In this document: positions 20,325 to 30,738 of the stretch, one piece after another
How positions within the stretch are numbered: the first letter of the stretch is position 1
Layout of the letters: each line of letters opens with the position of its first letter
Origin: Azolla caroliniana
Taxonomy: Eukaryota; Polypodiophyta
NCBI GenBank assembly: GCA_043228905.1
Contig: JBHGNT010000012.1
Location: 6,944,001-7,008,000 of the forward strand
Length of the DNA stretch: 64,000 nucleotides
Reading direction: 5' to 3'
Notes under the pieces: generated by a model
Told to the model about the DNA's origin: nothing
Database searches by the model: none
The model's input: only the letters and a program-made list of their open reading frames with translations
Position numbers and translations under genes: made by a program

Positions 20325-20384
<60 letters not shown>
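20325..20384 (+). repeat. (CT)30 microsatellite in leader of C
   Basis: Same position as the (CT)34 of element B, directly after the primer site and 28 bp before the gag ATG. Confidence 0.95.
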
Positions 20385-20387
<3 letters not shown>

Positions 20388-20412
20388 CCTCCTTTGTAAC
20401 CATCCTGAAACC

Positions 20413-21576
20413 ATGGCTGCCATTAACTCAGAAGAATATCTCACCCTTGTTGCAGAAATGGAGAACCTTAAATCCAAGTTTGCATCTCTTGATGTAGAGA
20501 ATCAACGTCTACTTGGGGATCTACAAAAGGTTACTATAGAGAAGCAACAACAACAAGAGGAGTTCACGCGACGAGTGCAACAGTTAGAGTCGACAATCGT
20601 AGTGTTACAACAACAAAGGGTTGAAGGTCAGGGACTTATCAAGGAGCCCAAAATTAGCCTCCCAGCTAAATTTGATGGGTCGAGGGCGCATTTCCGAGGC
20701 TTCTTGAATCAAGTATGGTTGGTGATTCAAATGCATCCCGCACGTTATCCAACAGATGCATCACGAGTCGGGCTAGTGGGCACCTTATTGACTGGCATAA
20801 CGTTGTCGTGGTTTGCTCCATTGCTAGAGACCAATTCTCCTCTACTGAATAATTTCGAGGAATTTATCAAGGAATTTAAGGCTTGTTTCGGAGATACTAA
20901 TGGGGCGAGAACAACTATCAACAAGATTTGTACACTTCGTCAAGGTGATCAACCAGCTTCGACATATGCTGCCAATTTCCCTCTCATCGCAAGCAATATT
21001 CCTTGGGATGAACAAGCCCTAATGGAGCAATTCCGTTTAGGCCTTCGTAGTGATGTCAAAGACTTACTTCTTACCTTCCCCGAGGATCCAAGGTCAGTTA
21101 CAAAAGCTATTAGTCGAGCAATACGGTGTGATAATCGCCTTTTTGAGCATCGATGTGAGCGACAACAACAAATAACAAGATCAAGATTCACACCAACTTA
21201 TGCATCAGTAACGGCGCAATCATCCCCAAGGCAAATGTATAGCCCTGCTCCAACTCCAAGGCAAACACGTAGTCCAGTCCCAATGGATAGTCCTGCACCC
21301 ATGGAGATCAATATGACTCAACGACGAGGACCGTTGTCAAACGAAGAGAAGCAACGTTGTCGAGCAAACCATATATGCTTATATTGCGGAGGTCCAAGAC
21401 ATATAGCCATTCATTGCTCCCGTAGGCCGAGACGTCAGGTAAATCAAATTCATTATGACAATAAAAATGAGTCCAACATTTTAGAAGCAGTTAGTGAATC
21501 TAATATTATGAATAATCCACCCTTGTCCAATAAATTTGAAGTCCTAAGCCAATTAGAAGAGGAGTCAAACGAATAA
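20413..21576 (+). CDS. gag: Element C gag
   Basis: Uninterrupted 387-residue Gag starting MAAINSEEYL. An N-terminal coiled coil covers about residues 10-75. The Gag core lies at about 85-240 (KFDGSRAHFRGFLNQVWL, SWFAPLLETN, DEQALMEQFRLGLRSDVKDLL), followed by a Ser/Pro-rich linker with repeats of the type SPAPTPRQTRSPVPMDSPAP. A CCHC knuckle CLYCGGPRHIAIHC lies near residues 320-333. Element B has GGPGH here, so the second glycine has become arginine in this copy. The family resembles sushi-type Gags. The pol frame lies at -1 relative to gag with an open overlap of about 37 nt (21540-21576), so a -1 shift is a possible expression mode; I saw no canonical slippery heptamer. Confidence 0.9.
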   Translation: MAAINSEEYLTLVAEMENLKSKFASLDVENQRLLGDLQKVTIEKQQQQEEFTRRVQQLESTIVVLQQQRVEGQGLIKEPKISLPAKFDGSRAHFRGFLNQVWLVIQMHPARYPTDASRVGLVGTLLTGITLSWFAPLLETNSPLLNNFEEFIKEFKACFGDTNGARTTINKICTLRQGDQPASTYAANFPLIASNIPWDEQALMEQFRLGLRSDVKDLLLTFPEDPRSVTKAISRAIRCDNRLFEHRCERQQQITRSRFTPTYASVTAQSSPRQMYSPAPTPRQTRSPVPMDSPAPMEINMTQRRGPLSNEEKQRCRANHICLYCGGPRHIAIHCSRRPRRQVNQIHYDNKNESNILEAVSESNIMNNPPLSNKFEVLSQLEEESNE

Positions 21577-21602
21577 GTCCGACCAAAATAGGAGCCATTT
21601 GG

Positions 21603-22429
21603 TTGGACAACCCTAGATATGTACAACCTAGTGCGGGTTCCATTTCTTCCAAGCATGTTAGTAGAGTCTTCTCAGCCCTAGTACAAGTTAGGACACCCAG
21701 TTGTCAACTTCAAGTCCAAGCCCTCTTCGATACTAGAGCCAATTCTTGTTTCATGGATAGAGATTTTGCCCAAAAACACCAAATATTCTTGCATACACTT
21801 CCTTGTCTAGTTTCCGTAGTAGTGATTGATGGACGCCCCATAGCTTCCGGGAAGATATTTGAAGAGTCTGAACCAATACACATACTCTTGGGTGATTTAG
21901 GATGTGTAGTTTCCTTTAACATAATCTGTAGTCCTGAGCATCCAATTGTCCTCGGTTTGCCCTGGTTCGAGCTACATAACCCTAGAATCGATTGGAGGAA
22001 GCGAGAAATTAGGTGCCCTTTAGCAGAAAATATCATTGTCAAGAATCGAACTCGAGATTATCCTCCTAAAGTATATAGTTCTACCGATGCACCATATCCT
22101 TCTCATCAAATTTCAGCTATCACATTGCAACAATTGTACCAAGTGGGAGGCAAGAAGGACCTTTTCTTATTTGCAATATCAGTGACACCTTCTAATGTCA
22201 CTCAAGGGAATTCAGACATCCAAATTCCCAAAAAATATCAAGACTATGTTGATGTTTTCGACAAAGTCAATGCTAGTGTTCTTCCAAAGCATCAGTCGTA
22301 CGACTGTCCTATTGATCTCCAACCAGGAAAAGAGCCACCATGGGGTACGATTTACAATTTATCACCCACTGAGCTTGAGGTTCTTCGAGAATACATCGAG
22401 GAAAATCTTGCACATGGGTTTATTCGACA
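21603..22429 (+). pseudogene. Element C pol 5' part: protease and linker
   Basis: Aspartic-protease domain of the gypsy polyprotein: VQALFDTRANSCFMDRDFAQ ... VVIDGRPIASG ... IVLGLPWFELHNPRIDW. A linker with the typical pre-RT motif follows (YQDYVDVFDKVNASVLPKHQSYDCPIDLQPG). The catalytic triplet DTG (kept in element B) reads DTR here, which should abolish protease activity. The frame runs without stops to the insertion of D at 22430 and continues with the same codon phase in RT at 27966 after one copy of the CGACA duplication. Confidence 0.88.
22425..22429. repeat. Target duplication of D, left copy (CGACA)
   Basis: Perfect match to 27961-27965. It defines the ends of element D. Confidence 0.95.
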
Positions 22430-22540
22430 TGTTGGGATTTCGGTCCCTCCGGATGGGATGTCCGGAGATGAATGACGGCAAGCCCGGTTGCGATTACGGA
22501 ACCGGATGATGAATAGTACCCGGCATGAAGCCGGATGAAG

Positions 22541-22680
22541 AGACCCCGGTTACGGAGCCGGATGACGAAGACCCGGTTACGGAGCCGGATGATGAAGACC
22601 CCGGCTACGGAGCCGGATGACGAAGACCCGGCTACGGAGCCGGATGATGAAGACCCGGCTACGGAGCCGGATGATGTATG
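22541..22680 (+). repeat. CCGG-rich 27-bp tandem repeats in D 5' LTR
   Basis: Units of the form 'gaagacccggctacggagccggatgat', five copies with small changes. Repeated in the 3' LTR at about 27364-27503. Related but longer units occur in the LTRs of E, F and I. Confidence 0.9.
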
Positions 22681-22777
22681 TACCCGGAGAGAGATCCGGA
22701 TGCGGGGACATATTTGTGAATATGTTTGCCAAGAGCCCTTGAGGCTATATTTGTAAATAGCCCGAAAGTCATATGTG

Positions 22778-22785
22778 TATAAATA
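22778..22785 (+). promoter_or_regulatory. TATA box in D 5' LTR
   Basis: TATAAATA, located in the loop and right arm of a 9-bp inverted repeat (AAGTCATAT / ATATGACTT). Confidence 0.7.
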
Positions 22786-23140
22786 TGACTTAGGGCAAAC
22801 AGTTTATTGTTGTTGCTCATTTTATGTTCTAGCCGAGAGAGCGAAGTGAGAGCAGCCTAGAGAGAGAGAGAAAGGAAGAGGTCGACGCCTCTGTGTATTG
22901 CCGCCGCCTGTGGCGAAGACAGTGAGCTCAAGGTTGTTGCCTTGTAGCTTCACCATTGTACATCTCTGTGTATAGTGTGAGTTGGAGTTTGAGGACTCAC
23001 GTGGTTTTTCCCATTTAGGGTTTTCCACGTAAAACATACTGTGTACCCTTCTCTCTATTGCCTTGGAGCATTTTGTATTTCCTGTTTTCTGTGATTTGAT
23101 CCTATTTCTCGGTTGTGGCCGAGTGCTGTTTTCAACAAAG

Positions 23141-23153
23141 TGGTATCAGAGCG
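23141..23153 (+). other. Primer-binding site of D (tRNA-iMet)
   Basis: TGGTATCAGAGCG three bases after the 5' LTR, complementary to the initiator tRNA-Met 3' end. Confidence 0.92.
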
Positions 23154-23198
23154 ACGGTAACACAGAAAACGAAAGGCGGCGGTAGTGGGCCTCCGGGC

Positions 23199-26100
23199 AT
23201 GATGGTGTTGAACTCACAGAACTACGCCGACTGGAAGATAAAGATGGAAGACCTTCTCATCGTCCGAGACCTGTACGAACCGATCGACAATGCCGAGATA
23301 CCCAAGGGGGTAATAGAGTCGGAGTGGAAGCTCCTGAACCGGAAAGCCGTAGCGACGATCCGGCAATATGTCGATGTAAGTGTCCTGCAACATGTGGCGA
23401 ACGATACGAACGCCTATGAGATGTGGCGGAAGCTGTCCGGACTGTATGAGAGGAAGAATGCTCTGACCCGGACCTCCCTGATGAGGAAGATAGTGAATCT
23501 TAAGTACCGGGACGGCGAGAGCATGGTCGAACACGTAAGCACGTTCATGGGATTCGTGAACCAGCTTGCGGCGATCAAGTTCCCGTTGGAGGATGCAATG
23601 CAAGCCATCATTCTGATGTGTACATTGCCGGAAAGCTGGGAGAACTTGGTGGTGACTCTCAGCACCTCCTGCACCGAAGATAACTTGTCCCTACAAACGG
23701 TAAAGACAAGTATTTTGAACGAAGAAGCGCGTCGGAGAGATAAAGAACCGGCCTCCGACTCGAAGGCGCTGCTTACCGAATCGGAACGGGGAAGACAACG
23801 GAACCGGAGTCCGCAAAGACGGGAGAAGTCGGGGACCCGGTCGCAGTCAAGAGGAAGACCCACATGCTTCCACTGTGGGAAGCCGGGGCACTTCCGGAAG
23901 AATTGTCGGTATTACCGAAAGGACAACGGAGCCGACGACACCGATTCGAAGAAGTCACCGGAGAGAAACGGTGCATACCGGGGAGCCACGGACCGGAGAG
24001 GTCCGGATCGGCGAGGGCAGGACCGGAAAGGAACGACGGCACTCGCGGCAAGTGAAGAGGAGATCATGCTCATTACCAAAGAGAGGGAGCTGAACCTTGC
24101 CGGAGAAGAGATGACCTGGGTGGTCGATTCCGGAGCGTCGTTCCACCTGACCCCGGAGAAGAAATACTTCTCATCCTACACAGCCGGTGAGCATGGTTGT
24201 GTCCGGATGGGAAATGAAGGTACATGCCGGATTGCCGGCATAGGAGACGTGTGGTTAACAACCTCGACCGGATGCAAAATACTGCTGAAGGATGTCCGAC
24301 ACGTTCCGGAGGTTCGATTGAACCTGATTTCGGCCGGGAGGCTAGATGATGAAGGCTACACAGGTAGCATCCGGAACGGCGTAATGAAGTTCAGCAAGGG
24401 GAGTCTGATAGTGGCTCGGGCCCGGAAAGTTAACACGTTGTACCTGATGAATGCCTGGTTATGTCCGGAAGAGCTGAACGTGGCAGCCGACACTGCCGGT
24501 GAGCTGTGGCACAAGAGACTGTGCCACATGAGTGAGAAGGGGATGAAGAGGCTTGCAGATGACAACCTCATTCCAGTGAAGAATGTGCACCTGGAGAAGT
24601 GCACCGATTGCCTGGCCGGTAAGCAGAACCGAACCTCCTTCCACTCAAGGCCACCGACGAGACGTAGCGCACCGTTGGAGTTGGTGCACTCTGATGTGTG
24701 TCAGGTAGAAACGAAGTCACATGGCGGAGCCCAGTACTTCGTAACATTCATAGATGACCACAGCCGGAAGCTGTGGACGGCACCGTTGAAGACAAAGGAC
24801 CAAGTGTTGTCCGTCTTCAAAGAACTCCACGCGAGAGTGGAAAGGGAATCCGGCAAGAAGCTGAAAGCGATACGAGCGGATAACGGAGGGGAATACCGGG
24901 GGCAGTTCGCGGAGTACTGTCGCTCGAAGGGAATCCGGCTCGAGTTTACTGTGCCGAAGACGCCGGAACTGAACGGGCTGGCCGAGAGGATGAACCGGAC
25001 TATAATGGAGAGGGTCCGGAGTATGCTGGCGCATGCGAAATTACCCAAGGGGTTTTGGGCTGAGGCAATGTCGACGGCGACATACGTGATAAACAGATCG
25101 CCCTCAGTACCTTTGGACGGAGACACGCCGCAGAAAGTGTGGACCGGTAAGGAAGTGTCCTACCGGCATCTGAAGGTGTTCGGGTGTCTCGCTTACGTGC
25201 ATGTGGCTAAGGACCGGAGAGGAAAGCTAGATCCAAAGACCCGGTCATGCATATTCCTCGGTTACGGCGACGACGAGTTCGGCTACCGAGTATGGGACCC
25301 GGTCGACAAGAAGATATTCAGGAGTCGAGACATCATCTTCATGGAGGACAAGACACTCGCCGACTTGGAGTCGGAGAAGAAGATGAAGAGCTCCAAGTCG
25401 ACCGGTGAGGATCAACTCTACGAGGAGCAGTCCCGACCGGCAAGGGACCGGTTATCACTCGAGGATCCGGCCGAAGACGGTGAAGAAACAGAACCGGCCG
25501 AAGAAGATGAAAATGATACCGGAACCGGCCACGATCCCGAAATGGATTCGGATGAAGAAGAATCGGAAGAACCGGTTACCGAAGCTCCGGAACGGAGATA
25601 TCCTCTAAGAGAGAGAAGGGCCCCCCGGAGATTTCCGGAACCAGAGCACGTGCTGCTAACCGACGAGGGGGAGCCGGAGAGCTTTGAAGAAGCAAAGCAT
25701 GACACCCAGAGCCGCAGGTGGTTGAGTGCCATGCAGGACGAGATGGATTCCCTGCATGAGAACCACACATATGAACTTGTGGAGCTGCCGAAAGGAAAAC
25801 GGGCACTCCGTAACAAGTGGGTGTTCAAGCTGAAACCGGGAGATGCCGGAAACCCCCCGAGATACAAAGCCAGGATCGTGGTGAAGGGGTTTCAGCAGAA
25901 GAAGGGCGTCGACTTCGACGAGATATTTGCCCCGGTAGTGAAGATGACCTCCATCCGGACGGTGCTGAGCATAGCGGCAAGCATGGACCTCGAGGTAGAA
26001 CAGATGGACGTGAAGACGGCATTCCTTCACGGTGACCTAGAAGAAGAGATCTACATGCAGCAACCGGAAGGATTCGAGAAGAAAGGGAAGGAGCACCTGG

Positions 26101-27242
26101 TATGCCGGTTGAAGAAGAGCCTTTACGGACTGAAGCAGGCTCCCCGGCAGTGGTACAGGAAGTTCGACTCCTTCATGACCGACGAAGGGTACCACAAAAC
26201 GCAGTCTGATCACTGCGTGTTTGTGAAGAAGTTCGAAGGAGGAGACTTTCTAATACTCCTCCTGTACGTGGACGACATGTTGATCGTCGGACGGGACCAG
26301 GTCAAGATACGGATGCTGAAGAAGGCTCTTCACCGAACCTTCTCAATGAAGGACCTGGGTCCGGCGAGGCAAATACTAGGGATGCACATCATCCGGGACC
26401 GGAAGAAGAAGCAGTTGTGGTTGTCACAGGAGAAGTACGTGACAAAGGTGCTTCACCGGTTCAACATGTCGGAAGCAAGACCGGTGGGGTCAACACTCCC
26501 GGCAAATTGCAAGCTGTCCAGCAAGCAAAGCCCCAAGACAAAGGCTGAGAAGGAGGACATGATGAAAGTACCATATGCCTCTGCCGTCGGGAGCTTGATG
26601 TACGCGATGGTGTGTACCCGACCGGACATAGGATATGCAGTCGGAGTGGTGAGCCGGTACATGAGCAATCCTGGCAAAGAGCATTGGAACGCGGTCAAAT
26701 GGATACTCCGATACTTGAAGGGCACGGCAAACATGTGCCTCCGATTCGGCTCCGGTAAGCCCGAACTCGATGGATTTACCGATTCGGATATGTCGGCTGA
26801 TGCAGATACCAGCCGGTCCACATCAGGGTATGTGATGACGTATGCAGGGGGAGCTATTTCATGGCAGTCGAGGCTGCAGAAGACGGTTGCACTGTCAACC
26901 ACGGAGGCGGAGTACATGGCGGCTGTTGAAGCCGGCAAGGAAATAATATGGATGAAGGACTTCATTAGAGAGCTCGGTATCCGGCAGGAGGAGTACCGAC
27001 TCTACTGCGACAGTCAGAGTGCCATCCACCTTGCGAAGAACGCGGCCTACCATTCCCGGACGAAGCACATCCAACGAAGATATCACTGGATCCGGGAAAG
27101 GATAGAAGACCAGGAGTTCGTGTTGACGAAGATCCACACGGACGAGAACGGGTCAGATATGCTGACCAAAGTGCTCACACCCGACAAGCTAGAAGCATGC
27201 CGGAAGAGGATCGGATTGGAGAGACATCCCATGCCGAAGTGA
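23199..27242 (+). CDS. gag-pol: Element D gag-pol polyprotein
   Basis: Single open frame of 1347 residues from the ATG at 23199; the frame is open further upstream but has no earlier ATG. Domains with approximate residues: Gag (UBN2-type, 1-200), CCHC knuckle CFHCGKPGHFRKNC (222), protease VVDSGASFH (306), GAG-pre-integrase LWHKRLCHMSEKGM (435), integrase core with FIDDHSRKLW, ADNGGEY and PELNGLAERMNRT (510-620), RT with KWVFKLKPG, TAFLHGDLEEEIYM, LKQAPRQWY and the YVDDML active site (1022), RNase H with DSDMSADADTSRSTSGY and TTEAEYMA (1190-1280). All recognisable catalytic motifs are present, so this may be an autonomous copy. A possible ATG-to-ACG change just upstream (near 23170) would have been the start in relatives, such as H, which starts MEGG. 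Expression presumably starts from the 5' LTR TATA box. Confidence 0.95.
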   Translation: MMVLNSQNYADWKIKMEDLLIVRDLYEPIDNAEIPKGVIESEWKLLNRKAVATIRQYVDVSVLQHVANDTNAYEMWRKLSGLYERKNALTRTSLMRKIVNLKYRDGESMVEHVSTFMGFVNQLAAIKFPLEDAMQAIILMCTLPESWENLVVTLSTSCTEDNLSLQTVKTSILNEEARRRDKEPASDSKALLTESERGRQRNRSPQRREKSGTRSQSRGRPTCFHCGKPGHFRKNCRYYRKDNGADDTDSKKSPERNGAYRGATDRRGPDRRGQDRKGTTALAASEEEIMLITKERELNLAGEEMTWVVDSGASFHLTPEKKYFSSYTAGEHGCVRMGNEGTCRIAGIGDVWLTTSTGCKILLKDVRHVPEVRLNLISAGRLDDEGYTGSIRNGVMKFSKGSLIVARARKVNTLYLMNAWLCPEELNVAADTAGELWHKRLCHMSEKGMKRLADDNLIPVKNVHLEKCTDCLAGKQNRTSFHSRPPTRRSAPLELVHSDVCQVETKSHGGAQYFVTFIDDHSRKLWTAPLKTKDQVLSVFKELHARVERESGKKLKAIRADNGGEYRGQFAEYCRSKGIRLEFTVPKTPELNGLAERMNRTIMERVRSMLAHAKLPKGFWAEAMSTATYVINRSPSVPLDGDTPQKVWTGKEVSYRHLKVFGCLAYVHVAKDRRGKLDPKTRSCIFLGYGDDEFGYRVWDPVDKKIFRSRDIIFMEDKTLADLESEKKMKSSKSTGEDQLYEEQSRPARDRLSLEDPAEDGEETEPAEEDENDTGTGHDPEMDSDEEESEEPVTEAPERRYPLRERRAPRRFPEPEHVLLTDEGEPESFEEAKHDTQSRRWLSAMQDEMDSLHENHTYELVELPKGKRALRNKWVFKLKPGDAGNPPRYKARIVVKGFQQKKGVDFDEIFAPVVKMTSIRTVLSIAASMDLEVEQMDVKTAFLHGDLEEEIYMQQPEGFEKKGKEHLVCRLKKSLYGLKQAPRQWYRKFDSFMTDEGYHKTQSDHCVFVKKFEGGDFLILLLYVDDMLIVGRDQVKIRMLKKALHRTFSMKDLGPARQILGMHIIRDRKKKQLWLSQEKYVTKVLHRFNMSEARPVGSTLPANCKLSSKQSPKTKAEKEDMMKVPYASAVGSLMYAMVCTRPDIGYAVGVVSRYMSNPGKEHWNAVKWILRYLKGTANMCLRFGSGKPELDGFTDSDMSADADTSRSTSGYVMTYAGGAISWQSRLQKTVALSTTEAEYMAAVEAGKEIIWMKDFIRELGIRQEEYRLYCDSQSAIHLAKNAAYHSRTKHIQRRYHWIRERIEDQEFVLTKIHTDENGSDMLTKVLTPDKLEACRKRIGLERHPMPK

Positions 27243-27252
27243 AGGGGGAGTT
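27241..27252 (+). other. Polypurine tract of D
   Basis: GAAGGGGGAGTT immediately before the 3' LTR; the plus-strand primer. The same motif precedes the 3' LTRs of F and H. Confidence 0.85.
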
Positions 27253-27960
27253 TGTTGGGATTTCGGTCCCTCCGGATGGGATGTCCGGAGATGAATGACG
27301 GCAAGCCCGGTTGCGATTACGGAACCGGATGATGAATAGTACCCGGCATGAAGCCGGATGAAGAGACCCCGGTTACGGAGCCGGATGACGAAGACCCGGT
27401 TACGGAGCCGGATGATGAAGACCCCGGCTACGGAGCCGGATGACGAAGACCCGGCTACGGAGCCGGATGATGAAGACCCGGCTACGGAGCCGGATGATGT
27501 ATGTACCCGGAGAGAGATCCGGATGCGGGGACATATTTGTGAATATGTTTGCCAAGAGCCCTTGAGGCTATATTTGTAAATAGCCCGAAAGTCATATGTG
27601 TATAAATATGACTTAGGGCAAACAGTTTATTGTTGTTGCTCATTTTATGTTCTAGCCGAGAGAGCGAAGTGAGAGCAGCCTAGAGAGAGAGAGAAAGGAA
27701 GAGGTCGACGCCTCTGTGTATTGCCGCCGCCTGTGGCGAAGACAGTGAGCTCAAGGTTGTTGCCTTGTAGCTTCACCATTGTACATCTCTGTGTATAGTG
27801 TGAGTTGGAGTTTGAGGACTCACGTGGTTTTTCCCATTTAGGGTTTTCCACGTAAAACATACTGTGTACCCTTCTCTCTATTGCCTTGGAGCATTTTGTA
27901 TTTCCTGTTTTCTGTGATTTGATCCTATTTCTCGGTTGTGGCCGAGTGCTGTTTTCAACA
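27253..27960 (+). repeat. Element D 3' LTR
   Basis: 708 bp, identical by eye to the 5' LTR, with TATA box at 27601-27608. Confidence 0.96.
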
Positions 27961-27965
27961 CGACA
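27961..27965. repeat. Target duplication of D, right copy (CGACA)
   Basis: Counterpart of 22425-22429. Element C pol resumes after it. Confidence 0.95.
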
Positions 27966-30738
27966 TTCAAAGTCTCCAGCTGGTGCTCCTATCTTTTTTG
28001 TGAAGAAAAAGGACAGCTCCATTCGTTTGGTCGTGGACTATCGAGGCTTAAATAAAGTCACTATAAGGAATAGGTATGCTTTACCTTTAATCTCCAATCT
28101 CTTAGAACGCATGGGTGGGGCAAAGCATTTTACCAAAATTGATCTAAGGGGTGCATATAATCTTGTTCGAATTCGGTCGAGAGATGAGTGGAAAATAGCA
28201 TTTCGTACTCGGTATGGTCATTTCGAGTATACAGTCATGCCTTTCGGGCTCACAAATGCACTTGCAGTATTCCAACATATGGCAAATGACATCTTCCGGG
28301 ATTTCTTGGATATTTTTCTAATATTCGACCTAGATGATCTATTGATTTACTCTAAAACACAGGGGGAGCATGATATACGTGTGCGGCAAGTACATGAATG
28401 CCTAAGGAAGTATGGTCTTTATGCCAAACTTGAGAAATGCAGTTTTGATTGCAAACAAGTCGAATTTTTGGGATACACTATTTCATCCCAGGGTGTTTTC
28501 ATGGACTCGGCAAAAGTCTAAACAATATTGGAATGGAAACCCCCATGCTCAGTTCGGGATGTCCAGTGTTTCCTCGGATTTGCAAACTTCTATCACAAAT
28601 TCATACATAATTATTCAAGCATTGTGTTGCCCCTTACTCAACTCACTAAGAAAAATCAAGCATTTTTTTGGAGTATCGAAGCGGACAAGGCTTTTACGCA
28701 ACTGAAAGAGGCATTCACATCAGCACCCATCCTAACACATATTGATCCTGAAAAGCCATTTACTATTGAGGCAGATGCATCGAACTTTGCATTGGGGAGT
28801 ATCCTATCGCAACCAGGCGAGGACGGGCAGACACATCCAGTCGCGTTTCACTCGAGAAAATTTACTGTTTCGGAGATAAACTATGAGGTGCATGACAAGG
28901 AGTTACTAGCTGTGGTCGACTCATTCGAACAATGGCATCATTTTCTAGAAGGATCACCTCATCAGATTATCATTTATAGTGATCACAAAAATCTCACATA
29001 TTTTCAAACAGCTCGAGTATTAAATAGACACCAACTCGGTGGGCCCAATTTCTAACGCGTTTCGATTTCAAGATCATTTTTCGCCCCGGAAAACAACAAG
29101 GGAAAGCAGATGCTTTGTCTCGGCGTTCGTATCTAGCACTTCAACCTGGAGATCCGGCCTTTGACAATCAAAAGCAAACTCTCCTCGGGCCATCAAAACT
29201 ACAGGTAACAACAATTTATGTCACGCCACTTGATTCTACCCTTCTTGACACTATTCGGCAACAACTTCATTCAGATGATTTCGCTAAGGATGTCTTAGCC
29301 CACTGTGGTTCAAGTTGTCCATCTTGCTCCACATTGTCAGGGTCATCTCAACATTATCAGGACTTCAAGTGGCAAGATGGCTTACTCTTCTACAAGAATC
29401 TCCTTTACGTCCCCGACTGCAAGTGTTGGAAATGTCATGATGCCCCCATGGCTGGACATTTTGGTATTTCCAAGACCATTGAGCTAGTGAAACATTCGTT
29501 TTGGTGGCCTCAATTGCAAAAATTTGTCGAAGATTATGTTCACACTTGTGACACTTGTTGTCGCGCCAAAATACCTCGACATCACCCTTATGGCTTACTA
29601 CAACCATTACCCCCTCCCAACAAGCCATGGCAGTCTATTTCTATGGATTTCATTACGGATCTACCACCTTCCAAAGGCTTTGATACTATTTTAACAGTAG
29701 TGGATCGGTTCACCAAGATGGCACATTTTGTACCATGTGTAAAGACCATCAATAGTGAAGAAACTGCATATCTCATTATGCGTGAAGTGTTTCGCCATCA
29801 TGGTCTCCCGAATGATATTATTAGCGATCAAGGTCCTTAATTTATCTCACACTTTTGGAAGCACCTATGGGCAGGTCTCAAAATCTCTTGCAAACTCTCT
29901 TCGGCTTATCATCCACAAACTGACAGACAAACAGAGCGCACAAATCAAACGCTCGAGCAATATCTTCGATGTTTCATTAGTTATCAACAAGATGATTGTC
30001 CAGTAATATTTTACATCTTGCCGAGTTTGCATACAACAACACGGTTCACTCTTCTACCAAAGTTACACTTTTCTTTGCCTACACTGGCAACCACCCTCGA
30101 TGGTGTATACTGGATCTTCCCGAGGTGTCACGAAACCCTAGTGCGGCGCATCACCTCCACCGACTACAACAAATCCAGTTCGAGTTATCGTCACATCTTT
30201 AGAAAGCGCAAGCACACCATAAGACCAATGCCGATCGACATCATCTTAAGTCTCCGTTTAAGGTTGGTGACCGTGTATGGTTGCTTCGTCGTCACATCAA
30301 GACTACCCGACCATGTGCTAAGCTTGACTATCAACGCTTAGGTCCTTTTGTCATCATGGCGCAGATTAATGATGCAACATTTCGTCTTAACCTTCCTGCA
30401 CATATGAAGCTTCACCCTGTCTTTCATAGCTCTCTTTTGGAACCTTGCCGCACCTCTTTAATTCCTAATCGTGTCGTGCCACCACTGCCTTCTGTACAAC
30501 TTGTGGACGGCCCCGAATACGAGGTAGCTGCTATTCTCGATTCTAAGATTGTGTGCAATAAGCTTTATTATCTAGTTGATTGGCTTGGCTATCCTCCGAG
30601 TGATCGCACTTGGGAACCCATTGATAACGTTTGTAATGCTGAAGCTCTGGTCAACGACTTCCATCGTCACTATCCAAACAAGCCCGGCCCAACAATGTTA
30701 ACGCCTACTTCCACTCGGCGTTCTCAAAGGAGGGATAG
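27966..30738 (+). pseudogene. Element C pol 3' part: RT, RNase H, integrase, chromodomain
   Basis: Continuation of C pol. RT runs from [23 protein letters not shown] to [14 protein letters not shown], RNase H from about 28740 (IEADASNFALGSIL), the integrase zinc finger at about 29440-29580, the core at 29630-29990 (SMDFITDLPPSKGFD) and a chromodomain at about 30540-30700 (YLVDWLGYPPSDRTWEP ... HRHYPNKPGP). The RT active site normally reads Y/F-x-D-D; it reads FDLDD here, so the two Asp remain. Breaks: TAA at 28519, a small deletion near 29030, one near 29430, TAA at 29838, a small insertion near 29998, TAG near 30199. Several stops replace CAA or CAG in B. It ends at the polypurine tract AAAGGAGGGATAG. 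Confidence 0.9.

Larger units (their letters stand above)
22430..23137 (+). repeat. Element D 5' LTR
   Basis: 708 bp, TGTTGG...CAACA. It holds five 27-bp CCGG-rich units (about 22541-22680), three stacked short inverted repeats (22708-22725, 22743-22762, 22766-22791) and TATAAATA at 22778-22785. I find no difference from 27253-27960. Confidence 0.96.
22430..27960 (+). mobile_element. Element D: intact young Ty1/copia element
   Basis: 5531-bp plus-strand copia element in the RT start of C. Its 708-bp LTRs (22430-23137, 27253-27960) read identical, it has a perfect CGACA duplication, a tRNA-Met primer site, a polypurine tract and one uninterrupted gag-pol frame. It is GC- and CCGG-rich against AT-rich surroundings. 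The protein layout (integrase before RT) proves copia; Tork-like features are suggestive only. It appears structurally complete and is the youngest insertion in the window. Confidence 0.96.

Noticed and set aside
21540-21576. Programmed -1 frameshift site between gag and pol of C
   Set aside because: The frames are in -1 relation with a short open overlap, but no canonical slippery heptamer or clear downstream structure is visible. Kept only as a remark in the gag entry.
22535-22756. 73-codon open frames inside the D LTRs (also 27358-27579)
   Set aside because: Repetitive translation (PATEPDDEDPATEPDDE) of the 27-bp repeat; LTR sequence, not a gene.
23214-27137. Long minus-strand open frames opposite element D
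   Set aside because: Shadows of the GC-rich gag-pol frame with no domain content.
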